Assembly: GCA_963814875.1 (NCBI GenBank)
Contig: CAWFFJ010000022.1
Span: 186,001 to 250,000, forward strand
DNA from: CAVSIS01 sp963814875
Lineage (GTDB): Bacteria; Acidobacteriota; Thermoanaerobaculia; Thermoanaerobaculales; Sulfomarinibacteraceae
Length of the DNA: 64,000 nucleotides
Direction: 5' to 3'
The notes beneath the pieces are model-generated. The model was not told the DNA's origin. It worked only from the letters and a program-made list of their open reading frames with translations, and ran no database searches. A program made the position numbers and the translations under genes. Positions 41,730 to 51,356 of the stretch are shown here, piece by piece (position 1 is the stretch's first letter; each line of letters starts with the position of its first letter).

Positions 41730-43414
41730 CGCCGCACCAGGAGGAGCGGGAGCCCTCCCAGAAGGACGAGAACCAGACCGGCGGCGCGCAGCAGCGGTGC
41801 CGCGGTGCCGGTGCGCGGGAGAACGCTGTCGGGTGCCGCCACCTGGAGCGCGGTGAGGTCCGTGGGAATCCCCTCGCGCAGGCTTACTGCGACGATCTGC
41901 CGCTTCAGCTCGGGATCGCGCAGACGGCGGTACTCGGCGGTCCAGGCCTCGAGTCGCCCGCGGTAGAACCCCTGCCGGACGGCGTGGCCGAGACGGGATG
42001 CGGGGTCGAGCAGCTCCACCGGGACCTCCCGTTCGAACGGGCGGCCGGCGGCGGCGAGAGTGAGGTCAAGGGGTTCTCCGCCGCGCCCCGGAAGGAACAC
42101 GCGCAGGAGTCCGCCCTGGGCGGTGCGCCGGGGGACACCACCCGGCAAGAGCTCCTTGCCTGCCTGCTGGATGGAACGCAGCTCGAGCACCGGCAGTACC
42201 AGCTGGTCGGCGAGTGCATCGAGGTCGGCGGCCGGGTCGATGTCCGGCTGGTAGAGTAGAGCGCCACGACCGATCGTGTCGCCGAAGAAGACGAGCTCGT
42301 CGGCGTCGGACAGGAAGACCGTCTCCAGGTCGCGCTCGGCAAGGAGGCCGAGGACCTGGGGATCAGTCACGGCGACGCAGCGCACCGCGGACCCGCCGCA
42401 GCCCAGGGCGGCAGCGGCGCCGGTGAGGCCCTCCCAGGAGGTGGTGTAGCCGGCCTCGCCGCCCAGCAGCCGGCGCAGGACCGCGTGGCGGTCGCCGTCG
42501 GTCACCTCCACCGCCTCATCGGCCACCGCGACGATTCGCACCGGGACCGGTGCTTGGTCGAGGACCCGGCCGATGAAACGCTCCAGAGCACGGGCTCGGC
42601 GACGCATGGAGGAGGACGCGTCGACCAGGAGCACGATGGCGGCCGGGCCCGCTGCGTCGGACGTCGCTTCGTTGAGGGCGAGACGAACCTGGAGGGCATA
42701 GCTGCCGTCGTCCAGCTCCACACCCTCGGCTTCGGCGAGCAGCGGGGGTGCCTCGGTGGCCCACCAGATCTCCACCGCTTGATCGGCCGAGAACGCGACC
42801 TCCGCGGAACGGGCCTCGCGGTGACGCTCGAACGCCTTGGCTCCGTCGACCCCCAGCGCCCTCAGGGGTTCGCTGGTCTCGGCACGGACGACGACTGTGG
42901 AGGCGAGGCGAGCGTGGCCAAGGAACGAGTCGAGGGGAAGCCGAAGATGTGAGCGGCCCCTTTCGGTGACCACCGGCAGCGAGAGCGTCGTCGTCACCTC
43001 CTGCTGGGCTCCGGCCACGACCGGGTACACCGAGAAGGAGTGGATGGTTCCCTCCCGCTGCATGAGCGCGGTCGGCCGACCGGCGTGAGCCGCCGCCGCA
43101 TGCTCGGCTCTGGCCTGTTCGCGTTCCTTGAGCTCGGCGGCGAGGAAGCTGCCGTCACGCCAGAAGCCGAAGGCGGTGACGACCGCCTCCCGCGGCAGGT
43201 GGAGGCGGTAGTCGGCCTGGGCGAGATCGGGTCCGTCGTTGAAGAACACCTGGGTGAGCTCCACCCTGGCCTCGCCACCGTCGATCCAGACCGCTGCCGA
43301 CTGGGAGACGAGCGGGAGCTGACGGGCGGCGGTGAAGAGGCCGGCCGCGTCGTCGTCCTGGGCGGCGAGCGGGGCGGCAGCGAGGAGCAGCAGGACAGCC
43401 ACGAGGCGTTTCAT
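41717..43414 (-). CDS. VIT and von Willebrand A domain protein with LPRTG sorting signal
   Basis: The predicted sortase substrate. A signal peptide (LVAVLLLLAAAPLAAQ) leads to a VIT domain (about 20-140), and a VWA domain (about 255-420) with an intact MIDAS DASSS follows. The C-terminus is a classic cell-wall sorting signal: LPRTG, a hydrophobic helix and RRWRS. This matches the marine proteobacterial sortase target protein family. ATG 43414 is chosen because GGAGGT lies seven bases upstream; GTG 43423 also exists. About 565 residues. In a diderm the anchoring partner is unknown, probably another envelope protein or lipid-linked acceptor. Confidence 0.9.
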   Translation of the reverse strand: MKRLVAVLLLLAAAPLAAQDDDAAGLFTAARQLPLVSQSAAVWIDGGEARVELTQVFFNDGPDLAQADYRLHLPREAVVTAFGFWRDGSFLAAELKEREQARAEHAAAAHAGRPTALMQREGTIHSFSVYPVVAGAQQEVTTTLSLPVVTERGRSHLRLPLDSFLGHARLASTVVVRAETSEPLRALGVDGAKAFERHREARSAEVAFSADQAVEIWWATEAPPLLAEAEGVELDDGSYALQVRLALNEATSDAAGPAAIVLLVDASSSMRRRARALERFIGRVLDQAPVPVRIVAVADEAVEVTDGDRHAVLRRLLGGEAGYTTSWEGLTGAAAALGCGGSAVRCVAVTDPQVLGLLAERDLETVFLSDADELVFFGDTIGRGALLYQPDIDPAADLDALADQLVLPVLELRSIQQAGKELLPGGVPRRTAQGGLLRVFLPGRGGEPLDLTLAAAGRPFEREVPVELLDPASRLGHAVRQGFYRGRLEAWTAEYRRLRDPELKRQIVAVSLREGIPTDLTALQVAAPDSVLPRTGTAAPLLRAAGLVLVLLGGLPLLLVRRWRS

Positions 43415-43415
43415 G

Positions 43416-44420
43416 TCACTCACCTCCGAAAACGACGTCGATGGGAGTCGACTGTGGCGGGCACTCCGGGAGCACGAAGCGCTCGAGCCCGCCCGGACCG
43501 TCGGTCAGCCGGAGCTCGACCTGGAGGCGGCCTCCACCGACCCAGACCCGGGGCGGCGCAGAGAGGGCGAATCCTGTCGGCAGACGGACCTCGAGGGTGC
43601 ACGGGCCGAGGCCGGCGCCTCCGGGGCTCTGGCTGAGGCCGCCGGGACCGCCCTGGCGCACCAGGATGTCGCTGAAGTCGCCGTCCTCGTGCGCCAGCCA
43701 GGTCGCGACCAGCTCCCTTCCGGTGGCGGCCGCCACGTCGGTGCCGGCGCCGGCCGAACGGGAGAGCGTGTCCACGAGCGCTCCGGCTCGCTCGCGCTCG
43801 ACCCTCCCGATGTGCTGGTAGCGCCCCTCGGTGGCATACGCCAGGGTGCGGAAGAACTCGACACCGGAGGGCGACAGCGAGCGGCAGCCGATCGCGTTGA
43901 TGATGATGCGGGCGCTGCGCGCCTCGGCGATGAGCTCCTCGGGTGCGGGCTGACCGGCATAGTCGAGGTGCGGCGGGGCATCACCGATCAGGTAGATCTG
44001 TCGCTCCACCATGTCGGAGCGATTCCACGACATCCCTCGCAGTGCGCCGGCGATGCCGGCGACCACCGACTCGGGGCCGTCACCTCCGCCCCCAGCCCTG
44101 AGCGAGGCGAGGAAGCGCTCAGCGGCGTCGATGTCCTCGGTGAGGTCGAAGGGCAGCGTCACGTAGGCGTCGCCCCGGTCACGGTAGGCGACGAAGCCGT
44201 ACCGTATCCGCTGGCCGTCGCGAGCCGCGGCGAGGGATACCGCCAGCTCCTGGACCCGCTGCTGCACCTCGTGGATCTCGCCGCCCATGGAGCCGGTGGT
44301 GTCGAGCACGAAGACGACGTCGAGGTCGGCGGCGGCGGGGACCGCCGCGAGCACGACCAGCAGCGCGGCAAGGGGACGCAGGGCCCGGCGGCAGGCGCGG
44401 TGGAGGGGTGGGAGTCGCAT
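43416..44420 (-). CDS. Secreted von Willebrand A domain protein
   Basis: A 334-residue exported protein with a signal peptide (PLAALLVVLAAVPAAA) and one VWA domain starting DLDVVFVLDTTGSMGGEI, whose DxTGS is a full MIDAS. The C-terminal 100 residues form an unrecognised beta-rich domain. No sorting signal is present. ATG 44420 follows AAGGAGG; the frame extends to 44582. Its stop lies two bases from the start of the sortase-substrate gene, so the three genes form an operon. It could be a ligand- or metal-binding partner of the anchored VWA protein. Confidence 0.85.
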   Translation of the reverse strand: MRLPPLHRACRRALRPLAALLVVLAAVPAAADLDVVFVLDTTGSMGGEIHEVQQRVQELAVSLAAARDGQRIRYGFVAYRDRGDAYVTLPFDLTEDIDAAERFLASLRAGGGGDGPESVVAGIAGALRGMSWNRSDMVERQIYLIGDAPPHLDYAGQPAPEELIAEARSARIIINAIGCRSLSPSGVEFFRTLAYATEGRYQHIGRVERERAGALVDTLSRSAGAGTDVAAATGRELVATWLAHEDGDFSDILVRQGGPGGLSQSPGGAGLGPCTLEVRLPTGFALSAPPRVWVGGGRLQVELRLTDGPGGLERFVLPECPPQSTPIDVVFGGE

Positions 44421-44652
44421 GGCCTCGATCCTCCTTTCTGACTTCGAGGATCGGCGGCCGTTGCGGTGTGCGGGAGGCCGACGCGCAGTGATCCGGTGGC
44501 GGAATGTGGCGGCGCCGTGGCACTCGTCAGAGGTACGGGCTGTCGTCACCTCCGGAACGCTGTGACGGATCCGCGCGGGCACTCGGCCGCACGTGAGTCA
44601 GGCCACAGCTTGTCGCCCGCTGCGGCGCTATCCTCGGCGTGGAGAAACCGCA

Positions 44653-45490
44653 ATGCACACAACGGCCTCCAGCCCAGCCGTGAAGATCCGCAAGGCGTTC
44701 GCCACGACCGCGATCAGCGCCGTCGTCACCGCCATGGTCTGCGTCGCCACGGTGCACGCCTCAACGAACGTCCTCGGGGGCCGGCCGTCGTTGCGGGTCG
44801 AGTCCGAGGCACAGGACTGTCCCGGCGTCGTTGGCGCCTACGTCGCCCTGCTCGACCCGGCGCGCGGGATCCTGCTGCTTTCCGCTGCGTCCTTTCCGGG
44901 CGGAAGCCCGGCGGGGACTGCCGATGGTCGACCGATGACGGTGGGCGTGGCACGGACCGGGCCGTGGCACGTCTCGAGGGTCGGTGACGCCGCGGCACCG
45001 ATCCGTGTGTGGGCCGCTCGCTATGCATTCCGCGGCGAGGCGGTCCGCGGCTGCGTCGGCTTCGACAAGGACCGATTCTCCGCAGAGGGCGACCTGGCTT
45101 CTTACGTCCACTGGCTGGTCGGCTCGGTGTACGCACGCCTGCCGGCAGGCCGAGCGGGAGCGCTCCCCCGCGTTCCGTCTCTCCAACCGTGGCGTCAGGC
45201 TTCGGGTCTCACGCCCAGGATCTCGGCACGGTCGATCTCAAGGGCAAGGAGGGAGCGACGCTGGCGTGCCGTTTCGCGAACAGAGGAGCGGATCTTCCTC
45301 GTCATCCCGTTCGTGCTCGACACAGGCGGAGGAACGGGTCGCCGTCGAGGTCGGCTTCACCGACCAGCCGTACTGGGAGTCCGGCGAGAAGACCATGGTC
45401 GGCTTCTTCGTCGCCTCACCCGGCGCTCCGGTCAGTGTCCCCGAGGTCGGCCTCGAAATCGCCGTGCTCGACGTCGCGAGCTTTCACTAG
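44653..45490 (+). pseudogene. Exported hypothetical protein with four apparent frame breaks
   Basis: No family recognised. The first frame (ATG 44653, GGAG eight bases upstream) encodes a signal-peptide-like helix and a domain with two Cys (AQDCPGVV, VRGCVGFD), readable to about 45165. The protein then appears to continue in successive frames: PAFRLSNRGVRL, GSHAQDLGTVDLKGKEGATL, LVIPFVLDTGGG and EERVAVEVGFTDQPYW, ending VASFH at 45490. Each step moves the frame as one extra base would, within about 170 bases. Either heavy local sequencing error or a decaying gene. A complete protein would be about 275 residues. Confidence 0.6.
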
Positions 45491-45627
45491 CCTGCACTCT
45501 TCACCAGCTCACGACTGCCCAGCCGCAGACTCCGGAGGTGAGGAAGGGCCTGTTCTCCGGTCTCCACGTCCACACGCTGCTGGGGCCGGCCACGGCCGCT
45601 CTGCGCCCCGGCGCGCGGGCCGGACGG

Positions 45628-47911
45628 TCAGCGCAGCGTGACCAGCATGCGAATCGACCCCTCTCCGGACTGAAGGGCTGCGAGCGCCTTGCCGATGACC
45701 GTGCCGGGGTGGGATGAACCGCCTTCTCCGCGGTCCCGGGCACGGTCCGGCCGTCAGCAGATCGCCGGGCCGGATCGGGCCGGTTGCCGACGTGGCCTTG
45801 ACCTGGACGATCCCGAGGACTGCCACTGGCACTTTTCTGATCTGCCGGCGCCTCGAGGACGGGCCGCCGCGAAGCCGGGTTCCGTCGACACCACACCGAT
45901 CACCGACCCCTGGTGCGTCGACGTCGCGGGCTTGACCGGCTTGCTCGTCGATCGCCAGCGCCACGAGTCGCCGGGCGCGAGCTGCCCTCTCGCCGGGTAC
46001 CATCTCGGCGAAGTCGGCCCCGTGGGGGATGAACGCACCGTCGGCATAGACATCGCCGTTGTTGGTGACCTTCCACCGCAGACCCACCGCGTGGTCCCAG
46101 ATCTCCGCCAGGTTCCCGGAGCCCGTGCCCTTGACGATCAGCGCGCTGCCCTGCTCGCTCCACGCGTAGAGGCCGGGGCCGGCGCCGGTGTTCCAGCCGG
46201 TCACGCCGATGGCGCCGGGGTTTCTCGCCTCCCCGTACACCCCAGACGCCCATCCGCTGTTCCCCAGTGTCCTTCCGAAGACGCCGCGGGCGCCAGAGCC
46301 GGTGGAGGCGTTGAGACCAGCGACGCCGACGCCATCTGCGGAGTCAGTGCTACCGCCGACACCGACAACCTCCCCGTGGGTGGTCGTCGTCACGCCCAGG
46401 ACCCCGTAGTACGATCCGTCACCGCGAACGCCGATGCCGCCGGGGCTGCTGTAACTTTCTCCGTGCACACCGACCGGAGCGTCGGTCGTCGCGGTGTTCT
46501 GGCCGAGGACCCCGTCGCCGTACGGGGATCCGGTGAGGCCCCACACGCCATAGACCTTGGTCGAGGTCGACACCGTGGACCCATAGACACCTGCTCCGAG
46601 GTTTGCCTGGTTGATGCCCCAGACGCCGTACGCTTGTCCTCCCCCCGAGTGCGCCTGGGCAATGCCATAGACACCGATGCGGTAACCGTCTCCCCTGACA
46701 CCCGCCGAACCGATGACGGTCGTGGTGTTGATCCCCTGGACGCCGTAATAGGCCGTCGAGTCTGCCGACGTACTGGCCGAAATCGCGGTGCCGAGGGTGT
46801 TGTTGACCCCCAGAGCCGGCGAGGTCGTGGACGCGGAGCCGGCCCACGGCAACGTGAAACCGCCCGCCTCGTCGTCGCCCCACACCAGCGAGCCGTTGTA
46901 CTTGAGCACCTTGCCTGCAGCGGGCGAGCCCGCCGCCAGCTTGACTGCGGTCACCGCGCCGTCGGCGAGCTTGCCCGAGGTCACGGCGCCGTTGGCGAGC
47001 TTGTCCGTGGCCACCCCGCCGCTCGCGATGTGCAGCGTCACGTCGCCTGAGTCGCCGCCGCCGGTCAGGCCCTCGCCGGCGTGGACCGCGGTGATGTCCC
47101 CAGTGCCGGCCGTGGTCTGCGTCAGCTCGTACTCCATCTCCAGGGTCGACGGGTCCTGGGAGACGGTTCCGTTACCGACCATGGAGGCCATCGTCAGCAC
47201 GCGGCCAGAGCCCGAGAGCACCTCGACGTCCAGCCGCCCCCCGTCCACCGCGATCCCTGAACCCAGTTGGCTGAGGTTGAGCTGGACCGGCTCGTAGGGC
47301 GACAGCGTGGAGGTCTGCGACGCCTGCATCACACCGTCACGGTCGAAGACGCTCACCCGCACCTCGGACGTCCCGCCAGCGGTCTCCACCAGCGCGTAGT
47401 TGCAGCGGAAGCTGCCGTCCGCAGGCTGCGTGACGCCAGGAATCGAGGTCATCTCCCCAACCCCCAGCGCCAGCTCCGCCGACATCCCGGCGAGGAACTG
47501 CCCCTGCGAGTCCGCCAACCCGGACGCCGTGAGGTTGTAGGTCCGCGCCGACACGACCACTTTCTGAGCGCTCTGAAAACGCAGCGCGCCCGTGGCATTG
47601 GGCACAGCGAAGACGTCCTGGAACACGTCCGCCAGCTTGAGGGTCTCGCCCGGATCCACCGTCACCGTCTGGGTCTTGGGCACAGGGTTGCTCTGGTCCC
47701 GCACCAGGTAGCCGATGCTGACCTGTGCCGTCTGGGTCCCCGGGTTGTGGATCCATACCGTCGTGTACCACTGGGAACCGTTGGCGCCCGGCGTACGTGC
47801 CACTGAGGGCAGCCACAGGTCGGTCCCCGGTACACCAGCCCATGCTCCGGTCGCCGCCATCGTGAAGATCGCAAGAAAGATCCGCAATCTCGAGAAAAGG
47901 TCCCGCCGCAT
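45628..47911 (-). CDS. Secreted tail-fibre-like repeat protein, frame-broken at its C-terminus
   Basis: A signal peptide ends at GAWAG. Residues 25-270 are a beta-rich domain (WYTTVWIHNPGTQTAQVSIG). Residues 300-345 carry phage-fibre-like repeats (DKLANGAV, GKLADGAV). Residues 370-590 are 20 or so GVxG units (YGVWG, GVYGS, GVHGES) suggesting a beta-solenoid. The end (NNGDVYADGAFIPHGADFAEMVP) resembles the C-terminal region of similar secreted proteins. After that the frame shifts: VIGVVSTEPGF, VPVAVLGIVQVKATSATGPI and GTVIGKALAALQSGEGSIRML lie in alternating frames, with a natural stop at 45628. The uncorrected frame runs to 45509. The start is supported by AAGGAGG before ATG 47911. Confidence 0.7.
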
Positions 47912-48626
47912 GTCAGCCTCCTTGTGCCTTGTCCCTGTTCTCTCAATCTAGCTCCTGTCGCCGCAAAGGACAAGAACTGCCGAGGCGGTATCAGGCGGGA
48001 GCAACGGCGGCGCACGAGCCGTCGCGACGAGGGTGGCGGATGGCCGGAATACGTGCGACCGTGCTCGCCGTCTCCACGGCTCGGACCTTCGTTGCGGGTC
48101 GGCGTGCCGGCGATCGCATGGACCAGCGGTGCCCGAGTCGTCGTCGAAAGGAGTTGCCGCGCTCTCAGTCCCGCGCAAGGCCGGCGCTGTGGACGATCTC
48201 CCATCGCGCCGACGTTGCCGTCCTCGATCCGGGTGATGACGAGGCTCCGAGATCCACGGCTTCCCGGTCGGCCCGACGCCCTGGAATGAACCCGTGAGCG
48301 TGCCGCAGCTCGTGAAGACTGGGTTGAAGGCACGGAACATCGTCGGACCCTGAGCCTGGTTGAAGCGAGCTACGGGAGCCGGAGGTCGCGGGCGGTCCGG
48401 GACGTCGGCAACGTCAGCAGGCTTCCGTCGACGGGACGGCGGTTCCGGCGGCGCGCACCGCAGTGTTCAACCGTCTCACGGTGATCGGCCGAATCGCGAC
48501 CACCATTCGGTGATCGAACGCACACTCCCGACAGGTGCAGCGGCCTATACTCGTCGCACGTCGCGGTGTGTCCTCCGTGAGGACGACCGTGTGTGTCCCG
48601 GGAACGCGCCCGAGGGAGAAGCAGTC
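47912..48626. other. Divergent intergenic space, no gene seen
   Basis: About 700 bases between the fibre-like protein (minus) and the metalloprotease (plus). The open frames that cross it have no start signals, signal peptides or conserved segments. No repeat family from elsewhere in the window was noticed. Confidence 0.5.
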
Positions 48627-51052
48627 ATGGTCAGAGACTCATCGCTTTCATGCACACGAGGCGACTCCCACGATGATCGCGATGATCGACTCGGGCGACG
48701 GCGAATGAGACTCTGGGCTCTTTCGCTCGCGACGCTCGTTCTCGTCGGAACCGTCTGCCCGGTGGTCGCTGCCGAATCGCCCCTGAGCGGTTCGATCCAA
48801 GGCGTGCTCTCCTTGATCTGGGGAGACGGTTCCAAGAGGGACCAGCGAAGCCTTGGACCCGTTGCAACCGTGACCGACAGCGTCGGGCACGTGGTCGAGC
48901 TGATTCTGGCCCAGGCCCAGACTGCCCCTCTCGGAGGCCTCCTGGCCTTCAACGGGAAGCAGGTGATCGTGCAAGGAAATTGGAGGTTCGGCCCATCAAA
49001 GCTCGGCGCCAAGAGCATCCTTGAGGTCACCTCCATCGCGTTGGTCGAAGGGGATGTCCCCAGCGCACCCTCCGTGGTCAGCGGGGCTCAGCCCTGGGTC
49101 TCGGTGATGTGCAAGTTCTCCGACTACTCGGACGAGCCCAAGCCGCTCTCCTACTTCCAGAACATGTTCGGCAGCACCTACCCCGGCCTGGACCACTACT
49201 GGCGCAAGGTCTCCTACGACAAGATCAACGTCGTGGGGTCGACGGCCAAAGGCTGGTTCGTGCTGCCGTACCCGAGGTCCCACTATGTCGACGGCTCAGG
49301 GAACGCCGACATCGACGCCATGTTCGCCGACTGCACCGCCGTGGCCGACTCGCAGATCTACTACCCTTCCTATGTCGGCATCAACCTCATGTTCAACAGA
49401 GATTTCGGTCCCTTCGCGTGGGGCGGAAGCCGGTGGGCGCAGCTGGACGGGACCACGCGCATCTGGCGGGTCACGTGGGAACCGCCATGGGGGTACGGAA
49501 ACGTGTGCGTGATGTCCCATGAAATGGGCCACGGTTTCGGGTTTCCGCACTCGGCCTTCAACCCGAGCACCGTCTACGACAACGCCTGGGACGTGATGAG
49601 CGACACATGGTCGTACACGGTCAGCGATCCGACCTACGGAAGCGTCGGACAGGAGACGATCTCCTACCACAAGGCGTTCCTCGCCGGGTGGCTGAGCAGT
49701 CAACAGCGTGAGGACATCGGTGTCGGCACCTCCGACACGGTGACGTTGGAACGGATCGCCGAGCCGTCCAAGCTCGCCCTCGAGATGGTCAGGCTGCCCA
49801 TCGGTGGGTCGTCGACGCACTTCTACACCGTCGAGGCCCGCAAGAAGAACGGCTATGACCTGAGCACGCCAGGGAGCGCGGTCATCATCCACGAAGTGGA
49901 CACCGGTCGGACCATCCCCGCGCTCGTGCAAGGAACGAACGGCGCCTCCGGGGCCATGTGGCCGGTCGAGGGAGGTCTTCGCGACGCGGCTCATGGCATC
50001 GGCGTCGCTGGTCCGCCTCAGCGGACACGGGCTTCACCATCGCTGCGGCGAACGGCAACGTTATGGCCGCGTCGCTGCTCGAGGTCGATACGCACGCCGC
50101 AGCAGGGACCGTTTCAGACGTCAACGGTATCCTCGAGCCGGGCGAGTCCGCCCTGCTCACGCCGTCCTGGACCAACGTCTCCACCGGAAGCATCAGCACG
50201 ACTGGTGCGGCCAGTGGCTTCACCGGTCCAGCGGGCGCCACCTACACCATTGCCGACAACGCCGCCGACTACGGGACGGTGGCGCCAGCCAACATCAAGA
50301 GCTGCTGGGCGACCGGGAACTGCTATCGCGTCACCGTCTCCAACCCCGGAACGCGACCGGCGCCGCACTGAGATACCACGATCAACGAGACCAGCAGATC
50401 CGGAGCTTCCAGGATCTGGACGCTCCACATCGGCTCCAGCTTCACCGATGTTCCCGCCTCCCGCTGGGAGTATCCCGCCATCGAGACCCTCTACCACACC
50501 GGTCTCACCGCTGGCTGCGGCAATAGCGAGTTCTGCCCCGACATCGTGATCGACCGCGAGGTCATGGCAGTCCAGACACTGAGGGCGATGGGCGTCGTTG
50601 ACCAACCCGCCTGGGAGAACATCTTCTCCGACATGCCAGCCTGCAGCTCTGATCCGGCAGTCTTCTGCTGGTCGCGCTGGGCCGAAGAGCTGTTCCGCCG
50701 GGGGATCAGCGCTGGGTGCTACTACGATCAGACGACCGGCGAGCGTCGCTTCTGTCCCTACGCCACCCTGCCGCGTGAGCAGATGGCCGTGCAGATCCTG
50801 CGCGCGCTGGGAGTCACCGCGCAGCCCGCCTGGGAGAACATCTTCTCCGACATGCCAGCCTGCAATCCGGACCCCACCGTCTTCTGCTGGACCCGCTGGG
50901 CCGAAGAGTACTTCCGTCGAGGCATCACCGCAGGCTGCTACTACGACGAAACCACCGGTGAGAGGCGGTTCTGTCCGCAGGGACCGGTACCCCGGAGCCA
51001 CATGGCCGTCTTCCTCGTTCGGGCCTTCGACCTCGGTCTCTACACCCCCTGA
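48627..51052 (+). pseudogene. M6-like secreted metalloprotease with C-terminal SLH-like repeats, interrupted
   Basis: A signal peptide (RLWALSLATLVLVGTVCPVV) is preceded by 26 residues from ATG 48627, which has GAGGGAG upstream; ATG 48705 is an alternative. The protease domain has the zinc motif HEMGHGFGFPH and a Met-turn-like WDVMSD. Homology then changes frame near 49975 and near 50020 (FTIAAANGNVMAAS), both as from one surplus base. It meets a TGA at 50369-50371, where related proteins have Trp (PAxHWDTT). It continues in the same frame through WTLHIGSSFTDVPAS, CPDIVIDREVMAVQ and two near-identical WENIFSDMPAC repeats to 51052. The repeats match envelope-anchoring FTDVP..YCP domains of Acidobacteriota secreted proteins. 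Confidence 0.75.
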
Positions 51053-51356
51053 TTCTCTGCACCTCGCGCGACCGTGTGCTGCCGCCACTGGCCCCGCCGC
51101 AAGCAGCACCTCGCCTGCACTTCTCACCACGTCACGTCGCGAGGGCGCCGAGGGGCCTGTCAGCGCTGAGTCATTGAGCGACGAGGCGCCGAGTTGTGTG
51201 GGTACATACGTCGCAGACACCGAGTCGCGAAAGGGCCGGCGATGGCTGGCAGATCCTCTCGAGTAGTAAGGTTGAGACGCGCTCAACCGGGCCGTGAGAG
51301 CGGCCGGAACTCCGCCGGGAATGCGGCCCCCGCCACACGCATTCCAGTGCTCGACA
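51053..51356. other. Intergenic space with repeat copies
   Basis: No gene. It contains an 18-base element (51113-51130) and a 35-base element (51221-51255) that both recur around the sortase 3' end at 41.1 kb. Confidence 0.6.
51221..51255. repeat. 35-bp repeat, copy 2
   Basis: Reverse complement of 41133-41167, identical over 35 bases. Here it is non-coding, about 100 bases before the kinase gene start. Confidence 0.9.

Noticed and set aside
46230..46790. Regular GGxGTxxxC-type DNA periodicity suggesting a CRISPR or minisatellite
   Set aside because: It is the codon pattern of the GVxG protein repeats; there are no identical direct repeats with unique spacers.
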